From Mucilaginibacter sabulilitoris (GTDB lineage Bacteria; Bacteroidota; Bacteroidia; Sphingobacteriales; Sphingobacteriaceae): a stretch of DNA of 64,000 nucleotides. This document shows, one piece after another, positions 28,235 to 36,843 of this stretch. The stretch lies in assembly GCF_034262375.1 (NCBI RefSeq), contig NZ_CP139558.1, forward strand, positions 7,130,001 to 7,194,000, given 5' to 3'. The position numbers were made by a program, and so were the translations under genes. Below the pieces are notes generated by a model. That model saw nothing but the letters and a program-made list of their open reading frames with translations. It was not told the DNA's origin and made no database searches. Each line of letters begins with the position of its first letter. Position 1 is the first letter of the stretch.

Positions 28235-29218
28235 TCATTGCTTCCAACCGGGCATTTTATCAAGAGTCAGCACATTTGGTGCTGTATGAATAGCTTTTAT
28301 TTGCTCTATCGTATTGCATTTAAATTCCTGGTCAGACCATGCCATGAAGAAAGTCCATTTAGGCTGAGCATATAATTTTTCAGCGCTCGGGAATACCTCG
28401 CATTCGCCTATAGCCATGGGCTTACCGTCACAGGCTTGTTGCATGATTTTATATTTTTCGTCAGTAAAACCGGAATGGTCATAAACATCTAAGGCGGCTA
28501 CATCCCAGTATTGCGGGGCAGGCTTGTAGCGTTTGGCGTCGTCAGCAAGGGTACTCAAATCCTGAATATCCCAAACCCATATTAAGTTGGTTAGTTTCTT
28601 TTTGTTAACCATATAGTCGTGCAACATTTGATAAAGTTTTATTGTACCATCCGGGCCGGGACGACCAGCCCACCAAAATGCGTTTATGTTCATTTCATGC
28701 ATGGGCCGCCAAAGTACTTCTACGTTTTTATCTTTTAATTGGCGCAGGTAATAGCAAACTTCGTCTATCCGCGCTTTCCATATTTTGTTTAGTTCGCTGC
28801 CATCAGTGGTTAATTGCTTCCACTGTTCGTCGCTCAATTTGCTCAATACACCATGGCCATTGTCCCAGCCACAAGGCTCTTCGCTGGCGGGATTACAGGC
28901 ATGCCACATGATATTTATAACTGCGCCTTTTTTCCACTCCCGCACAGCTTCATTTATCATTATTTGCCGATTATCAATATTCTCCCGCTGAAATAAAAAA
29001 TCGCCGCTCCATAAAGCCGGAAAATGCCCGGTAATAGAATCAACTCTATTTGTCCGCCGTACAGGTTCGGCATTGGGTTCGTTATTGTGTATGCCAGACA
29101 AGGTTTGCTTTCCTGATATGCTATTAAAAAAATTAACAACCTGGTATTTTGATTTGCTTTGCGCCCCGGCACTTGCTGAAAGCGTAAATAAGAATATAAA
29201 AGTATATGCCTTTTTCAT
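28235..29218 (-). CDS. GH26 family glycosidase (beta-mannanase-type)
   Basis: 327 residues with a signal peptide (AYTFIFLFTLSASAGA) and a clan GH-A barrel of family 26. The acid/base glutamate is in EVLWRPMHEMN and the nucleophile in PMAIGECEVF; IWVWDIQDLS and GAVINIMWHACNP are typical. GH26 enzymes cut beta-1,4-mannan and, in some members, beta-1,3-xylan or mixed glucans. It is flanked on each side by a GH140 gene with short gaps, so all three should be made together. Confidence 0.9.
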   Translation of the reverse strand: MKKAYTFIFLFTLSASAGAQSKSKYQVVNFFNSISGKQTLSGIHNNEPNAEPVRRTNRVDSITGHFPALWSGDFLFQRENIDNRQIMINEAVREWKKGAVINIMWHACNPASEEPCGWDNGHGVLSKLSDEQWKQLTTDGSELNKIWKARIDEVCYYLRQLKDKNVEVLWRPMHEMNINAFWWAGRPGPDGTIKLYQMLHDYMVNKKKLTNLIWVWDIQDLSTLADDAKRYKPAPQYWDVAALDVYDHSGFTDEKYKIMQQACDGKPMAIGECEVFPSAEKLYAQPKWTFFMAWSDQEFKCNTIEQIKAIHTAPNVLTLDKMPGWKQ

Positions 29219-29266
29219 GTGTATCGGTAAAGATTATTTGTTTTACGTACTCGTCAACTGTAAAAC

Positions 29267-30622
29267 CTATTCTGCTCCCATGTTTTTGTAGTTTTTAGCT
29301 GCATCATCCAATACCAGTACCCAATCATGCCCGTAACCGGTTGATGGCGGCGTAAACTTTCTTCGGGCGTTGGCTACCAAACCTATCACGGTAGTTTTAC
29401 CATTGCGCGGATCATACCAGTAAGCATTTAGTTTACTACCCGTTATTTTTGAAGCATTAACAGTAAACGGCTTGCCTGCGGCTGTATAAACAAATATGTA
29501 ATCTTTACCGCGTGTAGCCTGTATACGCTCTGCAGGTGTGTTATTATTTTCAACAATCACCGATTGATCGGGAACACGGTCAAGCATGGGGTGCGATTCC
29601 ATCAGCCGCTTTACCAATTTCATTTGATTGGCACCGGGAAGCTGCAAAGCTTCGGACCAATAAATATGGGGGCCATTGACCGGTTCATGTTTTGCCGAAT
29701 ACATTTGCCATACATCATGGCAACCATAAGTATGACCAAATGCACCCGAAAATAAGTCGAGATAAGCGTACTTCCTTACATCATAAGCGCTGGACGTACC
29801 TAAATCCTGCACGTTAAAACATACCGGGTGATCCTCATAAATAGGTTCCGCATCAATTTCGGGTTTTAGCGGCATGGCAGAATAGCCCGCCTGCATCTTA
29901 TTATAAATAGCTTCGTTACGACAGTGCCCGTTTTGAAAAGCGTTAAAACTAAACCAGCTTTCTTTGCGAAACCATTCGGCCGACCCTAACTTGTTTGGCT
30001 GACAATGGTAAGTGATCAAGGCTTTATTAGCTGTTTCCTTCATTATTGCATTACCCATAGCCCGCCATACAGCAATATCATTTTGGTCTCTCGGATTACG
30101 ATCTCCGCCTAATATCCAAATGATATTTTTCCTTTTCTTATATCTCTTTGCCAGCCATGATGCATAAACCGCAGCGTTCTTTTCATTAAATACTTCTGGA
30201 CCGGTGCCCCAGCTGTTTTTAAAAATTTTATCGCCCCAGGTGGGCAGCATGGCAATGTTTATATGATACTGCGCTGCTTTGTCAACAATAAAATCTACCT
30301 GCTCAAAATACTTTTCATTTGGTTTAGCAGGATCATCACCAATCAATGGCTTTTCTCCATATGCATTTGGCGTATGCAAGCCATCCAGCTCTGCTAATAC
30401 AACAGCCTGTACAACGGTAAAACCCTGGCTGGCCCGGATTTTTAAATAGGTGTCTGCCTCTTCCTTGTTTAAGCGGGCAAAAAGTTCCCAGGCTGTATCG
30501 CCAAGCCAAAAGAATGGCTTATCATCTTTTAATATATAATGTTGGTTAGGGCTTACACTAAATTGCGCCATAACGTTTTGCGCAGCCAAAAGTGTTAATA
30601 TGAATAGTATATACCTCCGCAT
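29267..30622 (-). CDS. GH140 family glycosidase (apiosidase-type), copy 1
   Basis: 451 residues: signal peptide (YILFILTLLAAQNVMA), catalytic barrel and C-terminal beta domain. The catalytic residues are in IIWILGGDRNPRD and PEIDAEPIYEDHP. It is very similar over its whole length to the copy at 26900-28210, with one extra loop near residue 145 (WGDKIFKNSWGTG). It is the first enzyme after susD. Two different GH140 copies suggest two apiosyl linkages or two cell locations; both have ordinary type I signals, so secretion does not separate them. Confidence 0.88.
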   Translation of the reverse strand: MRRYILFILTLLAAQNVMAQFSVSPNQHYILKDDKPFFWLGDTAWELFARLNKEEADTYLKIRASQGFTVVQAVVLAELDGLHTPNAYGEKPLIGDDPAKPNEKYFEQVDFIVDKAAQYHINIAMLPTWGDKIFKNSWGTGPEVFNEKNAAVYASWLAKRYKKRKNIIWILGGDRNPRDQNDIAVWRAMGNAIMKETANKALITYHCQPNKLGSAEWFRKESWFSFNAFQNGHCRNEAIYNKMQAGYSAMPLKPEIDAEPIYEDHPVCFNVQDLGTSSAYDVRKYAYLDLFSGAFGHTYGCHDVWQMYSAKHEPVNGPHIYWSEALQLPGANQMKLVKRLMESHPMLDRVPDQSVIVENNNTPAERIQATRGKDYIFVYTAAGKPFTVNASKITGSKLNAYWYDPRNGKTTVIGLVANARRKFTPPSTGYGHDWVLVLDDAAKNYKNMGAE

Positions 30623-30701
30623 AGCTTTAGGTTACAAACGGATTAATTAGAAAACTACCGCCTGCCCCGTTAAGCAGGCGGTAGTTAACAGATAAAAGTT
30701 A

Positions 30702-32165
30702 TTACAAATTAGGGTTAACAGAAGTTTCCGAGAATGGAAGCGGGAATGTATAATCCGATTTTGCTATTGCCCCAATGGGTTTAAGGTCATCAGAATCCTT
30801 GCTGGCATTTGCCTGCTCAACCATTTCAAGACGTACAAGATCAAACCAACGGGTACGTTCGGCAGCAAACTCCCACGCCCGTTCCTGCACAACTGCTGCT
30901 GCAAAATCAGGCCCTGATAGTCCGCTTAAAGGGGTTAACCCCGCCCTACTCCTGATAGCGTTGATGCAGCTATAGGCTAATGCGTCGGGCGCACCGGTAG
31001 CTCTTGCTTCGGCCTCGGCATAAACGGTTAGCACATAGGCATAACGCATCATTGATTCGGGAACTGAAGAAACGTAGTTACCAACATCTCCTTTTATATA
31101 ATATTTGTGATAATAAGGGTGCTTGGTTTGGCTTTGCTGCCATGGGATAGTTGTGCCGTTTGATAACTTAAATGTAGTGCGGAATGTAGCATCCTTTCTT
31201 GGCCCGGCAGGGAAATTTTTAAAGAAATTTATTTCTGAAAAAAAGTCATCCCATCCACCTTCTTCACCAGGCATCGCCGACCAACCATAATTACAATTTG
31301 TTGTTGAGCCTACACCCATAAAAGTAGATATCTGGAAAACTGTTTCTACTGTACCATTTTTTGTCGGATCATTTTCCCAAACCTGATCATATGAAGGCAG
31401 TAAATCAAACCCGTATAAGGCTTTATTATCAATTACCTTTTTAGCTTCTGCTGCTGCCATTGCATACTTATCAGTTTGCTTTAATGGCCAGCCGGCCTCG
31501 GTTAGATAAACATCGGCAAGGTAAGCCTCAGCGGTACCTTTGTTTGGCCGTCCGGGATCGCGTTTGGTGTTCGGCAGTAATCCGTCGGCGGCTGTGAGGT
31601 CGGCTTCAATCAGCTTATAAACATCTGCTGCAGATGACCTTTTAACTGTAAGCATAGCATCAGTAAAAACGGGGTCGGTTATTAAAGGGATACTGCCATA
31701 TAAACGTATAAGCCAGTAATAAGACAATGCCCGGACGAAATAAGCTTCGCCGGCAATAGCGTTAATTGTTGTAGCATCGCCTACAGTGGTTTTATAGTTA
31801 GTTATAATATTATTGGCACCCTGTATCGCTTTATAACATCCATTATATAGCGCTTGTGTACGCTGGTTAGTTGCCGATACTGCAAACTGATCAAATTCGC
31901 GTAAATCAGCTTTGTTACTGGCATGGTGCGTTGTTACGTCATCGCCGCCCATTGTAGCAGCAATTGCAGTAGCATGTATAAAGCCGGTACTGAATGTATT
32001 TTCCCAGCCTGCATAAGCACCAGTAAGCGCGGCTTCAAGGCCTTGCTGAGATTTTAACGCATCTGCACCCAGCAGAGCGCCTCTGACTTCTTCATTTAAA
32101 TATTTTTTACAACTGCTCGCGGTTATAAAAAAGGCAGCCATAGAGAGTATGAGTAGCTTTTTCAT
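30702..32165 (-). CDS. susD: SusD/RagB family glycan-binding lipoprotein
   Basis: Surface lipoprotein that caps the SusC transporter and binds the glycan. 487 residues with the lipobox AAFFITASSCKKYL (cysteine at 19), the TPR-rich SusD body and the C-terminal RagB/SusD segment RAGLTPLSG and ERAWEFAAERTRWFDLVRL. The stop follows PLPFSETSVNPNL, the usual short ending. It lies 18 bp after susC, the invariant order of the pair. Confidence 0.95.
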   Translation of the reverse strand: MKKLLILSMAAFFITASSCKKYLNEEVRGALLGADALKSQQGLEAALTGAYAGWENTFSTGFIHATAIAATMGGDDVTTHHASNKADLREFDQFAVSATNQRTQALYNGCYKAIQGANNIITNYKTTVGDATTINAIAGEAYFVRALSYYWLIRLYGSIPLITDPVFTDAMLTVKRSSAADVYKLIEADLTAADGLLPNTKRDPGRPNKGTAEAYLADVYLTEAGWPLKQTDKYAMAAAEAKKVIDNKALYGFDLLPSYDQVWENDPTKNGTVETVFQISTFMGVGSTTNCNYGWSAMPGEEGGWDDFFSEINFFKNFPAGPRKDATFRTTFKLSNGTTIPWQQSQTKHPYYHKYYIKGDVGNYVSSVPESMMRYAYVLTVYAEAEARATGAPDALAYSCINAIRSRAGLTPLSGLSGPDFAAAVVQERAWEFAAERTRWFDLVRLEMVEQANASKDSDDLKPIGAIAKSDYTFPLPFSETSVNPNL

Positions 32166-32183
32166 TTTTTATAAATTAATATT

Positions 32184-35100
32184 TTAATATGATAAGTTAA
32201 CGCCTAATGTGTACACTCTTGAATTTGGATAGGCGCCATAATCAATTCCCTGGGCTGTATCAGTACCCGACCCTATGTTATTTGCTTCCGGATCAAGCCC
32301 CTTATATTTGGTAATGGTTGCAAGGTTAGTGCCGCTTACAAATACCTTAATAGCCCCGCGGTTGTTAACTACCTTAGGAAAGGTATAAGCCAGGCTTAGG
32401 TTTTTAAGACGTACGTAGCTGCCGTTTTCAATAAACCTGCTTGATTGCGTAATTACAACGTTTGTGCTGCTAAAAGCCGGTATATTTGAAGTTTGATTTT
32501 CACCCGGTATATAACGGTCTTTTATTTCCGATAAAATATATTGCCTTGCGTCACCGCTGCCTGATAATGCTACCGCGCGGGTATAGTTCAGCTTATCAAC
32601 CCCTAATACTCCCTGGAAGAAAACATTTAGCGTAAAGCCCTTGTAAGTGAAAGTATTGTTCCAGCCCGCGGTAGTGGTTGGTATGCCTTTTCCAATAATG
32701 GTAAAGTCATCAGCGTTGATCTGCCCGTCGTTATTCAGATCCGCATACCTTGAATCGCCAGGTTTTTCATTGTATTTGGCAGCCTCCTGAGCATCTGCTG
32801 GTTTCCAGGTCCCTAAATACTTCAATCCCCAGTATGATCCAAGAGAATAGCCCGGCTGAAGCACAAATTCATTTGTTGTAGACATTCCTCCACCTACTCC
32901 TGTACCTGTCAAAATTCTTGGAGCTACACCTCCAAGACTTGCCACTTTATTTTTAACTACCGCTACGTTAAAGTTACTTGTCCAGCTAAACCCGGTGGTT
33001 TTAAGCAGGTTGGCTGTAAGTGTAATTTCAAAACCTTTGTTTTGTACTTCACCAACATTCTTTGTTTCAGTTCCACCGCCCACATAAGCCGGCAGTGCCT
33101 GATTCAATAACAGGTCCGTCGTGTTCTTTACAAAGTAATCACCTTCTAATGTTACACGGCCATCCAATACACCCATTTCAAGCCCAACATCGGTTTGCTT
33201 GGTAGTTTCCCATTTAAGGTGAGTGTTACCAGGGTTACCAAGCTGAATACCATAAAGTACGCCTGCATTGTTGAATGCAGCCGGGGTTCCGGTGTTGTAA
33301 GTTGAGAGCGTAGCATACGGACCAATTGCCTGGCTGCCTGTCATACCCCAGCTGGCCCGGAGTTTCAGATTGCTAAACACATTCATGCCCTTTATAAAGT
33401 CCTCTTCAGCCAGGTTATATCCCGCGCCAACAGAAGGGAAAGTGCTGTATTTATTTCCATCGGCAAACTTTGATGACCCATCACGCCTTACGGCAAAAGA
33501 CAACAGGTATTTATCTTTATAAGAGTAGTTTACACGCCCAAGGTACGAAAGCAATGAGGATTTGGAATATCCCGCGCCTACCGCATAGGAGTTAGCAAGC
33601 GATAGATTATAATAACCCAGATCCGGGAAAAACAAGGTATTACCTGCGGCAGAAAAATCGTTTTGTACGTATTTCTGAGTCTCAAATACCACCACTGCGC
33701 TAATGTTATGATATTTATTAAAAGTGCGGTTATAGTTAAGGGAGCTTGTACTTTGTAAAGTTACCTGGTCGCTGGTGCTCCTGTTGGCAAAAGGGTTACC
33801 CCGGGTAAGGTAAATCCCACCCCAGGAAGCGTCCTGTACACCGGTATAATTAACGCCGTATTGTAAATCAATGGCTAAGCCTTTAATTGGCAGCTTATAA
33901 TTTGCACCACCTATAACATTGGCAATATTTCTGTTATCATCATTATTTAAATCATATAACAGGGCCAATGGATTTATTGCCACAGAACCTGTTGGATCCT
34001 GAGAGGTGTAATGACCAGTAGCGTCATAGGCTGGTGTGGTAGGTGCCCATGATAAAGCCTCAACCAGTGCATTGCCTGTACCGCTTTGCAAGCCAATGTT
34101 GTGATTCTCGATTCGTGAACCGGTAAAGTTTAAACGCAAAGAAAAATCATCAGTTGGCTTTGAGCTTACATTTGAACGGATGGTGTACTTTTTAAAGCCG
34201 GTATTATTAATCACGCCGTCCTGGTCCAGATAGTTAGCTGATATAAGGTAGGTGGTTTTCTCTCCTCCGCCCGATAAAGTTAACTGATGCTGCTGGCCGG
34301 TAGCTCTGCGGAATACCAGATTCTGCCAATCGGTACCCTTGTTGTTACGAAATTGATCTACCTGGTCCTGGGTAAAAATAGGTGATGTGCCTAAAGCTAC
34401 AGAACGTTCATTTGCTGTAGTGGCATAGTCAAACGCGTTAAGCACATCCCACCTTTTAACCACTTCAGAACGGGAACCCTGTGCCTCATATGATATCTTA
34501 AAACCAGAGCCCGAGCCTTTTTTAGTAGTAACAATAATAACACCATTTGCGCCCCTGCTACCATAAATTGCGGTAGATGCGGCGTCCTTAAGCACCTGTA
34601 TCGACTCTATATCGTTAGGGTTAAGAATAGAAAAATCAGCACCTACAAAACCATCTATTACATACAATGGATCGTTATTACCCAGTACTGAATTGGAACC
34701 CCTGACCCGGATCCTTACATTGGCACCGGGGGCACCACTGGCGTTGGTTACCTGCACACCGGCTGCGCGGCCGGACAGCACCTGATCAACCCTGGTAACC
34801 GGCTGTTGGGCGAAGTCTTTGGTTGATACTGATGTAAGTGCCCCGGTAAGGTCGGATTTTCGTTGAGTACCATATCCTATTACTACTACTTCGTTAAGAG
34901 ATTTACTTGATTCCTCCAGCTTAACATTTATAGCGGTGTTATTACCAATAGCTACTTCCTGGCTTATATAACCAACAAAGCTAAAAACAAGCGTACCCGT
35001 TTGATCCGGAACGTTTAATGAATATTTTCCATTCGCATCCGTTACCGTCCCTAAAGTTGTACCCTTAAGGGCTACGTTTACCCCAGGCATCGGCGCCCCT

Positions 35101-35285
35101 GTGTTATCTGTTACCCGTCCTGATATGGTAACAGCAGCATTTATGGGGGATGCCTGTTCCTTGCCGGGTATGTTTATTTCTTTTTTCCGGCTAAGGTTTG
35201 AAGCCAGAATTTGTGCATTACCTTTTGGTGTTATAAAACCATATAACAAAAGGCATAAACACATGGTTAATTGTAGTTTTCTCAT
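32184..35285 (-). CDS. susC: SusC/RagA TonB-linked outer-membrane transporter
   Basis: TonB-dependent beta-barrel that imports oligosaccharides. The 1033 residues show a signal peptide, an N-terminal carboxypeptidase-regulatory-like domain (about 52-125, ISGRVTDNTGAPMPGVNVAL), a TonB box region (LNEVVVIGYGTQRKSDLTG), a plug (about 135-250, with YGSRGANGVIIVTTKKG) and a 22-strand barrel ending in RVYTLGVNLSY with the aromatic C-terminus. No anti-sigma-interacting STN domain is seen, so control must be by another regulator; the AraC gene upstream is the candidate. It opens the hydrolase operon. Confidence 0.96.
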   Translation of the reverse strand: MRKLQLTMCLCLLLYGFITPKGNAQILASNLSRKKEINIPGKEQASPINAAVTISGRVTDNTGAPMPGVNVALKGTTLGTVTDANGKYSLNVPDQTGTLVFSFVGYISQEVAIGNNTAINVKLEESSKSLNEVVVIGYGTQRKSDLTGALTSVSTKDFAQQPVTRVDQVLSGRAAGVQVTNASGAPGANVRIRVRGSNSVLGNNDPLYVIDGFVGADFSILNPNDIESIQVLKDAASTAIYGSRGANGVIIVTTKKGSGSGFKISYEAQGSRSEVVKRWDVLNAFDYATTANERSVALGTSPIFTQDQVDQFRNNKGTDWQNLVFRRATGQQHQLTLSGGGEKTTYLISANYLDQDGVINNTGFKKYTIRSNVSSKPTDDFSLRLNFTGSRIENHNIGLQSGTGNALVEALSWAPTTPAYDATGHYTSQDPTGSVAINPLALLYDLNNDDNRNIANVIGGANYKLPIKGLAIDLQYGVNYTGVQDASWGGIYLTRGNPFANRSTSDQVTLQSTSSLNYNRTFNKYHNISAVVVFETQKYVQNDFSAAGNTLFFPDLGYYNLSLANSYAVGAGYSKSSLLSYLGRVNYSYKDKYLLSFAVRRDGSSKFADGNKYSTFPSVGAGYNLAEEDFIKGMNVFSNLKLRASWGMTGSQAIGPYATLSTYNTGTPAAFNNAGVLYGIQLGNPGNTHLKWETTKQTDVGLEMGVLDGRVTLEGDYFVKNTTDLLLNQALPAYVGGGTETKNVGEVQNKGFEITLTANLLKTTGFSWTSNFNVAVVKNKVASLGGVAPRILTGTGVGGGMSTTNEFVLQPGYSLGSYWGLKYLGTWKPADAQEAAKYNEKPGDSRYADLNNDGQINADDFTIIGKGIPTTTAGWNNTFTYKGFTLNVFFQGVLGVDKLNYTRAVALSGSGDARQYILSEIKDRYIPGENQTSNIPAFSSTNVVITQSSRFIENGSYVRLKNLSLAYTFPKVVNNRGAIKVFVSGTNLATITKYKGLDPEANNIGSGTDTAQGIDYGAYPNSRVYTLGVNLSY

Positions 35286-35708
35286 AATTTAAATTCATTA
35301 AAGATTTTAATTGGGTTAGAGATTATTGAGCTTTTCACAAAGGCGTTTTTTTTGCCTTAAGGATGTCTGCATCAGGCTGCACTTTTAACACAAATAACTC
35401 CCCTGCACCCTATTGTGGTGTTTGAATTACCTGTAGTGTTTGTAAGATTGCTTGCTAAAAACAGACCTAAGTTTGACGCTTTATGCGTTTAATTATCTAA
35501 AGCATGAGGTTGGTTATGTAGAGTACTTATACCCCGGCGACCTAATTCCCAAGCACGAATTTGAATGTATAAATTTGTCATACAGTTAGTTAGTTTGGTT
35601 AATAAATTGGTTTTTCTGATAATTACAATTGGTATCCGGCTATCATCATTATACATCCATATTAATTACGGTTAATGTGCATGTACATGGCATTATAGTT
35701 GGAATAAT

Positions 35709-35716
35709 CTAAATTA
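35709..35716 (-). promoter_or_regulatory. Proposed -7 element for susC
   Basis: Minus-strand TAATTTAG, one mismatch from TAnnTTTG, 27 nt downstream of the shared box. The match in spacing with the oiaC promoter is the main evidence. No good -33 TTG is present, as expected for an activator-dependent promoter. Confidence 0.5.
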
Positions 35717-35739
35717 ATGCATCTGTATCTGCTTAGCAT

Positions 35740-35774
35740 CCTTTATATTGGTTATTGTAGACGCTATTTTTGCA
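35740..35774 (-). promoter_or_regulatory. Shared operator-like box, susC/araC side
   Basis: Plus-strand CCTTTATATTGGTT, seven bases, then ACGCTATTTTTGCA. The same two blocks with the same spacer length occur at 44803-44837 upstream of oiaC; 30 of 35 positions agree. Two half-sites about one and a half helical turns apart suit an AraC-family dimer. The box also contains TATTTTTG (35765-35772), a perfect plus-strand -7 element for the regulator gene, which would allow autorepression. Confidence 0.75.
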
Positions 35775-35915
35775 TTAATGTTCCGTTTTGCCCGACAATG
35801 TCAAACCCATAGATAATTTGCCTTTACTATTAAATATAATTTTGACAGTTATTCTTTATTTCCATAAATTTAGACCTATATAAACCATTTTTTTCAAACC
35901 CAAATAGCTATAAAC

Positions 35916-36833
35916 ATGCCCCAAGCACAACGTATAGCTCAGAAGCCCCATTTATTAAAAATCATCCCATCGCTGGGCAACTCGATTATTATAAAAGGTG
36001 ATGAGATCGTATGGAATAATCCCTGGCATTTTCATCCGGAGATAGAATTGCTTTATTGCATTAAAGCCCGAGGAACAAATTTTATAGGCAACAACATAAG
36101 CGCCATTGAAGAGGGCGAAATATTATTATTTGGCAAAAATTTACCGCATACGCGACAACGCGATAAGGAGTTTTACCGGCAATATCCTAATGAATCTATA
36201 CAAACTATTGTCGTGCAGTTTAAAGAGTGTTTCCTAGGGCAGGATTTTTTTCAGGTAAAGGAATTTAGCCATATCAAACAGTTGCTGGACAAGGCTCAAC
36301 AGGGTATAAAACTAACCGGCAGTCTCAAGGACGAGATCAGTGAAAAGCTTGTGCACCTTACCAAATTAAGCGAAACCTCGGCTATACTGGAGTTATTGTC
36401 TATTTTGAATATAATTGCGCATTCTGAAGAATACATATTTCTTAACCCTTTAAGCTATCTGAAAGAGGTTAATGACAAGGATTCAAGAAAGATAAATACT
36501 ATATATTCTTATACTGCACAGCATTTTAAGGATGCTGTATCTCTACCGGTGGTTGCTGATTTGATTAACCTCACCCCTTCGGCCTTTTGCCGTTATTTTA
36601 AAACCCGCACACGTAAAAGCTATTTTGATTATTTATCGGAGGTTAGAATTTCATACGCATGTGAACTGCTAATGGAAAACAATCTTGATATCAGCGAGAT
36701 CTGTTTTTCAAGTGGATTTAATAGTCTGTCCAATTTTCATAAACTATTCAAAAGGATAGTGAAATCGACGCCAAGCGAATACCGGGAAAAGGGGAATAAA
36801 AAGGTTTCCGGTGCGCTGACTGTAAAACGATAG
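35916..36833 (+). CDS. AraC family transcriptional regulator (proposed apiose regulator)
   Basis: 305 residues: an N-terminal cupin ligand-binding domain (about 20-150; WNNPWHFHPEIELLY, GEILLFGKNLPHTRQ) and a C-terminal AraC double helix-turn-helix (about 195-295; VVADLINLTPSAFCRYFK and ISEICFSSGFNSLSNFHKLF). It lies between the glycan block and the apiose operon, convergent with apnL (10 bp gap) and divergent from susC. The ligand is inferred to be apiose or a derivative. The shared box upstream of both operons is its most likely binding site. Confidence 0.88.
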   Translation: MPQAQRIAQKPHLLKIIPSLGNSIIIKGDEIVWNNPWHFHPEIELLYCIKARGTNFIGNNISAIEEGEILLFGKNLPHTRQRDKEFYRQYPNESIQTIVVQFKECFLGQDFFQVKEFSHIKQLLDKAQQGIKLTGSLKDEISEKLVHLTKLSETSAILELLSILNIIAHSEEYIFLNPLSYLKEVNDKDSRKINTIYSYTAQHFKDAVSLPVVADLINLTPSAFCRYFKTRTRKSYFDYLSEVRISYACELLMENNLDISEICFSSGFNSLSNFHKLFKRIVKSTPSEYREKGNKKVSGALTVKR

Positions 36834-36843
36834 CACATTTTAA

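Larger units (their letters stand above)
35286..35915. other. Divergent intergenic region, susC / araC-type regulator
   Basis: 630 bases between the divergent susC and AraC-type genes. No coding frame stands out. It contains the shared operator-like box at 35740-35774, a -7-like element for susC at 35709-35716, and about 420 bases of presumed susC leader. A short hairpin (AAGGC/GCCTT around a T-run) at 35340-35358 lies near the susC start. Confidence 0.6.

Noticed and set aside
20002..35285. Standard rhamnogalacturonan-II utilisation locus
   Set aside because: Only the apiosidase family is in common; the many other RG-II glycosidases are missing here.
35740..35774. Shared box as a plain plus-strand promoter
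   Set aside because: At 44803 the plus strand leads into a region without plus-strand genes, while on the minus strand both copies share spacing to a -7-like element. It may still double as a -7 for the AraC gene.
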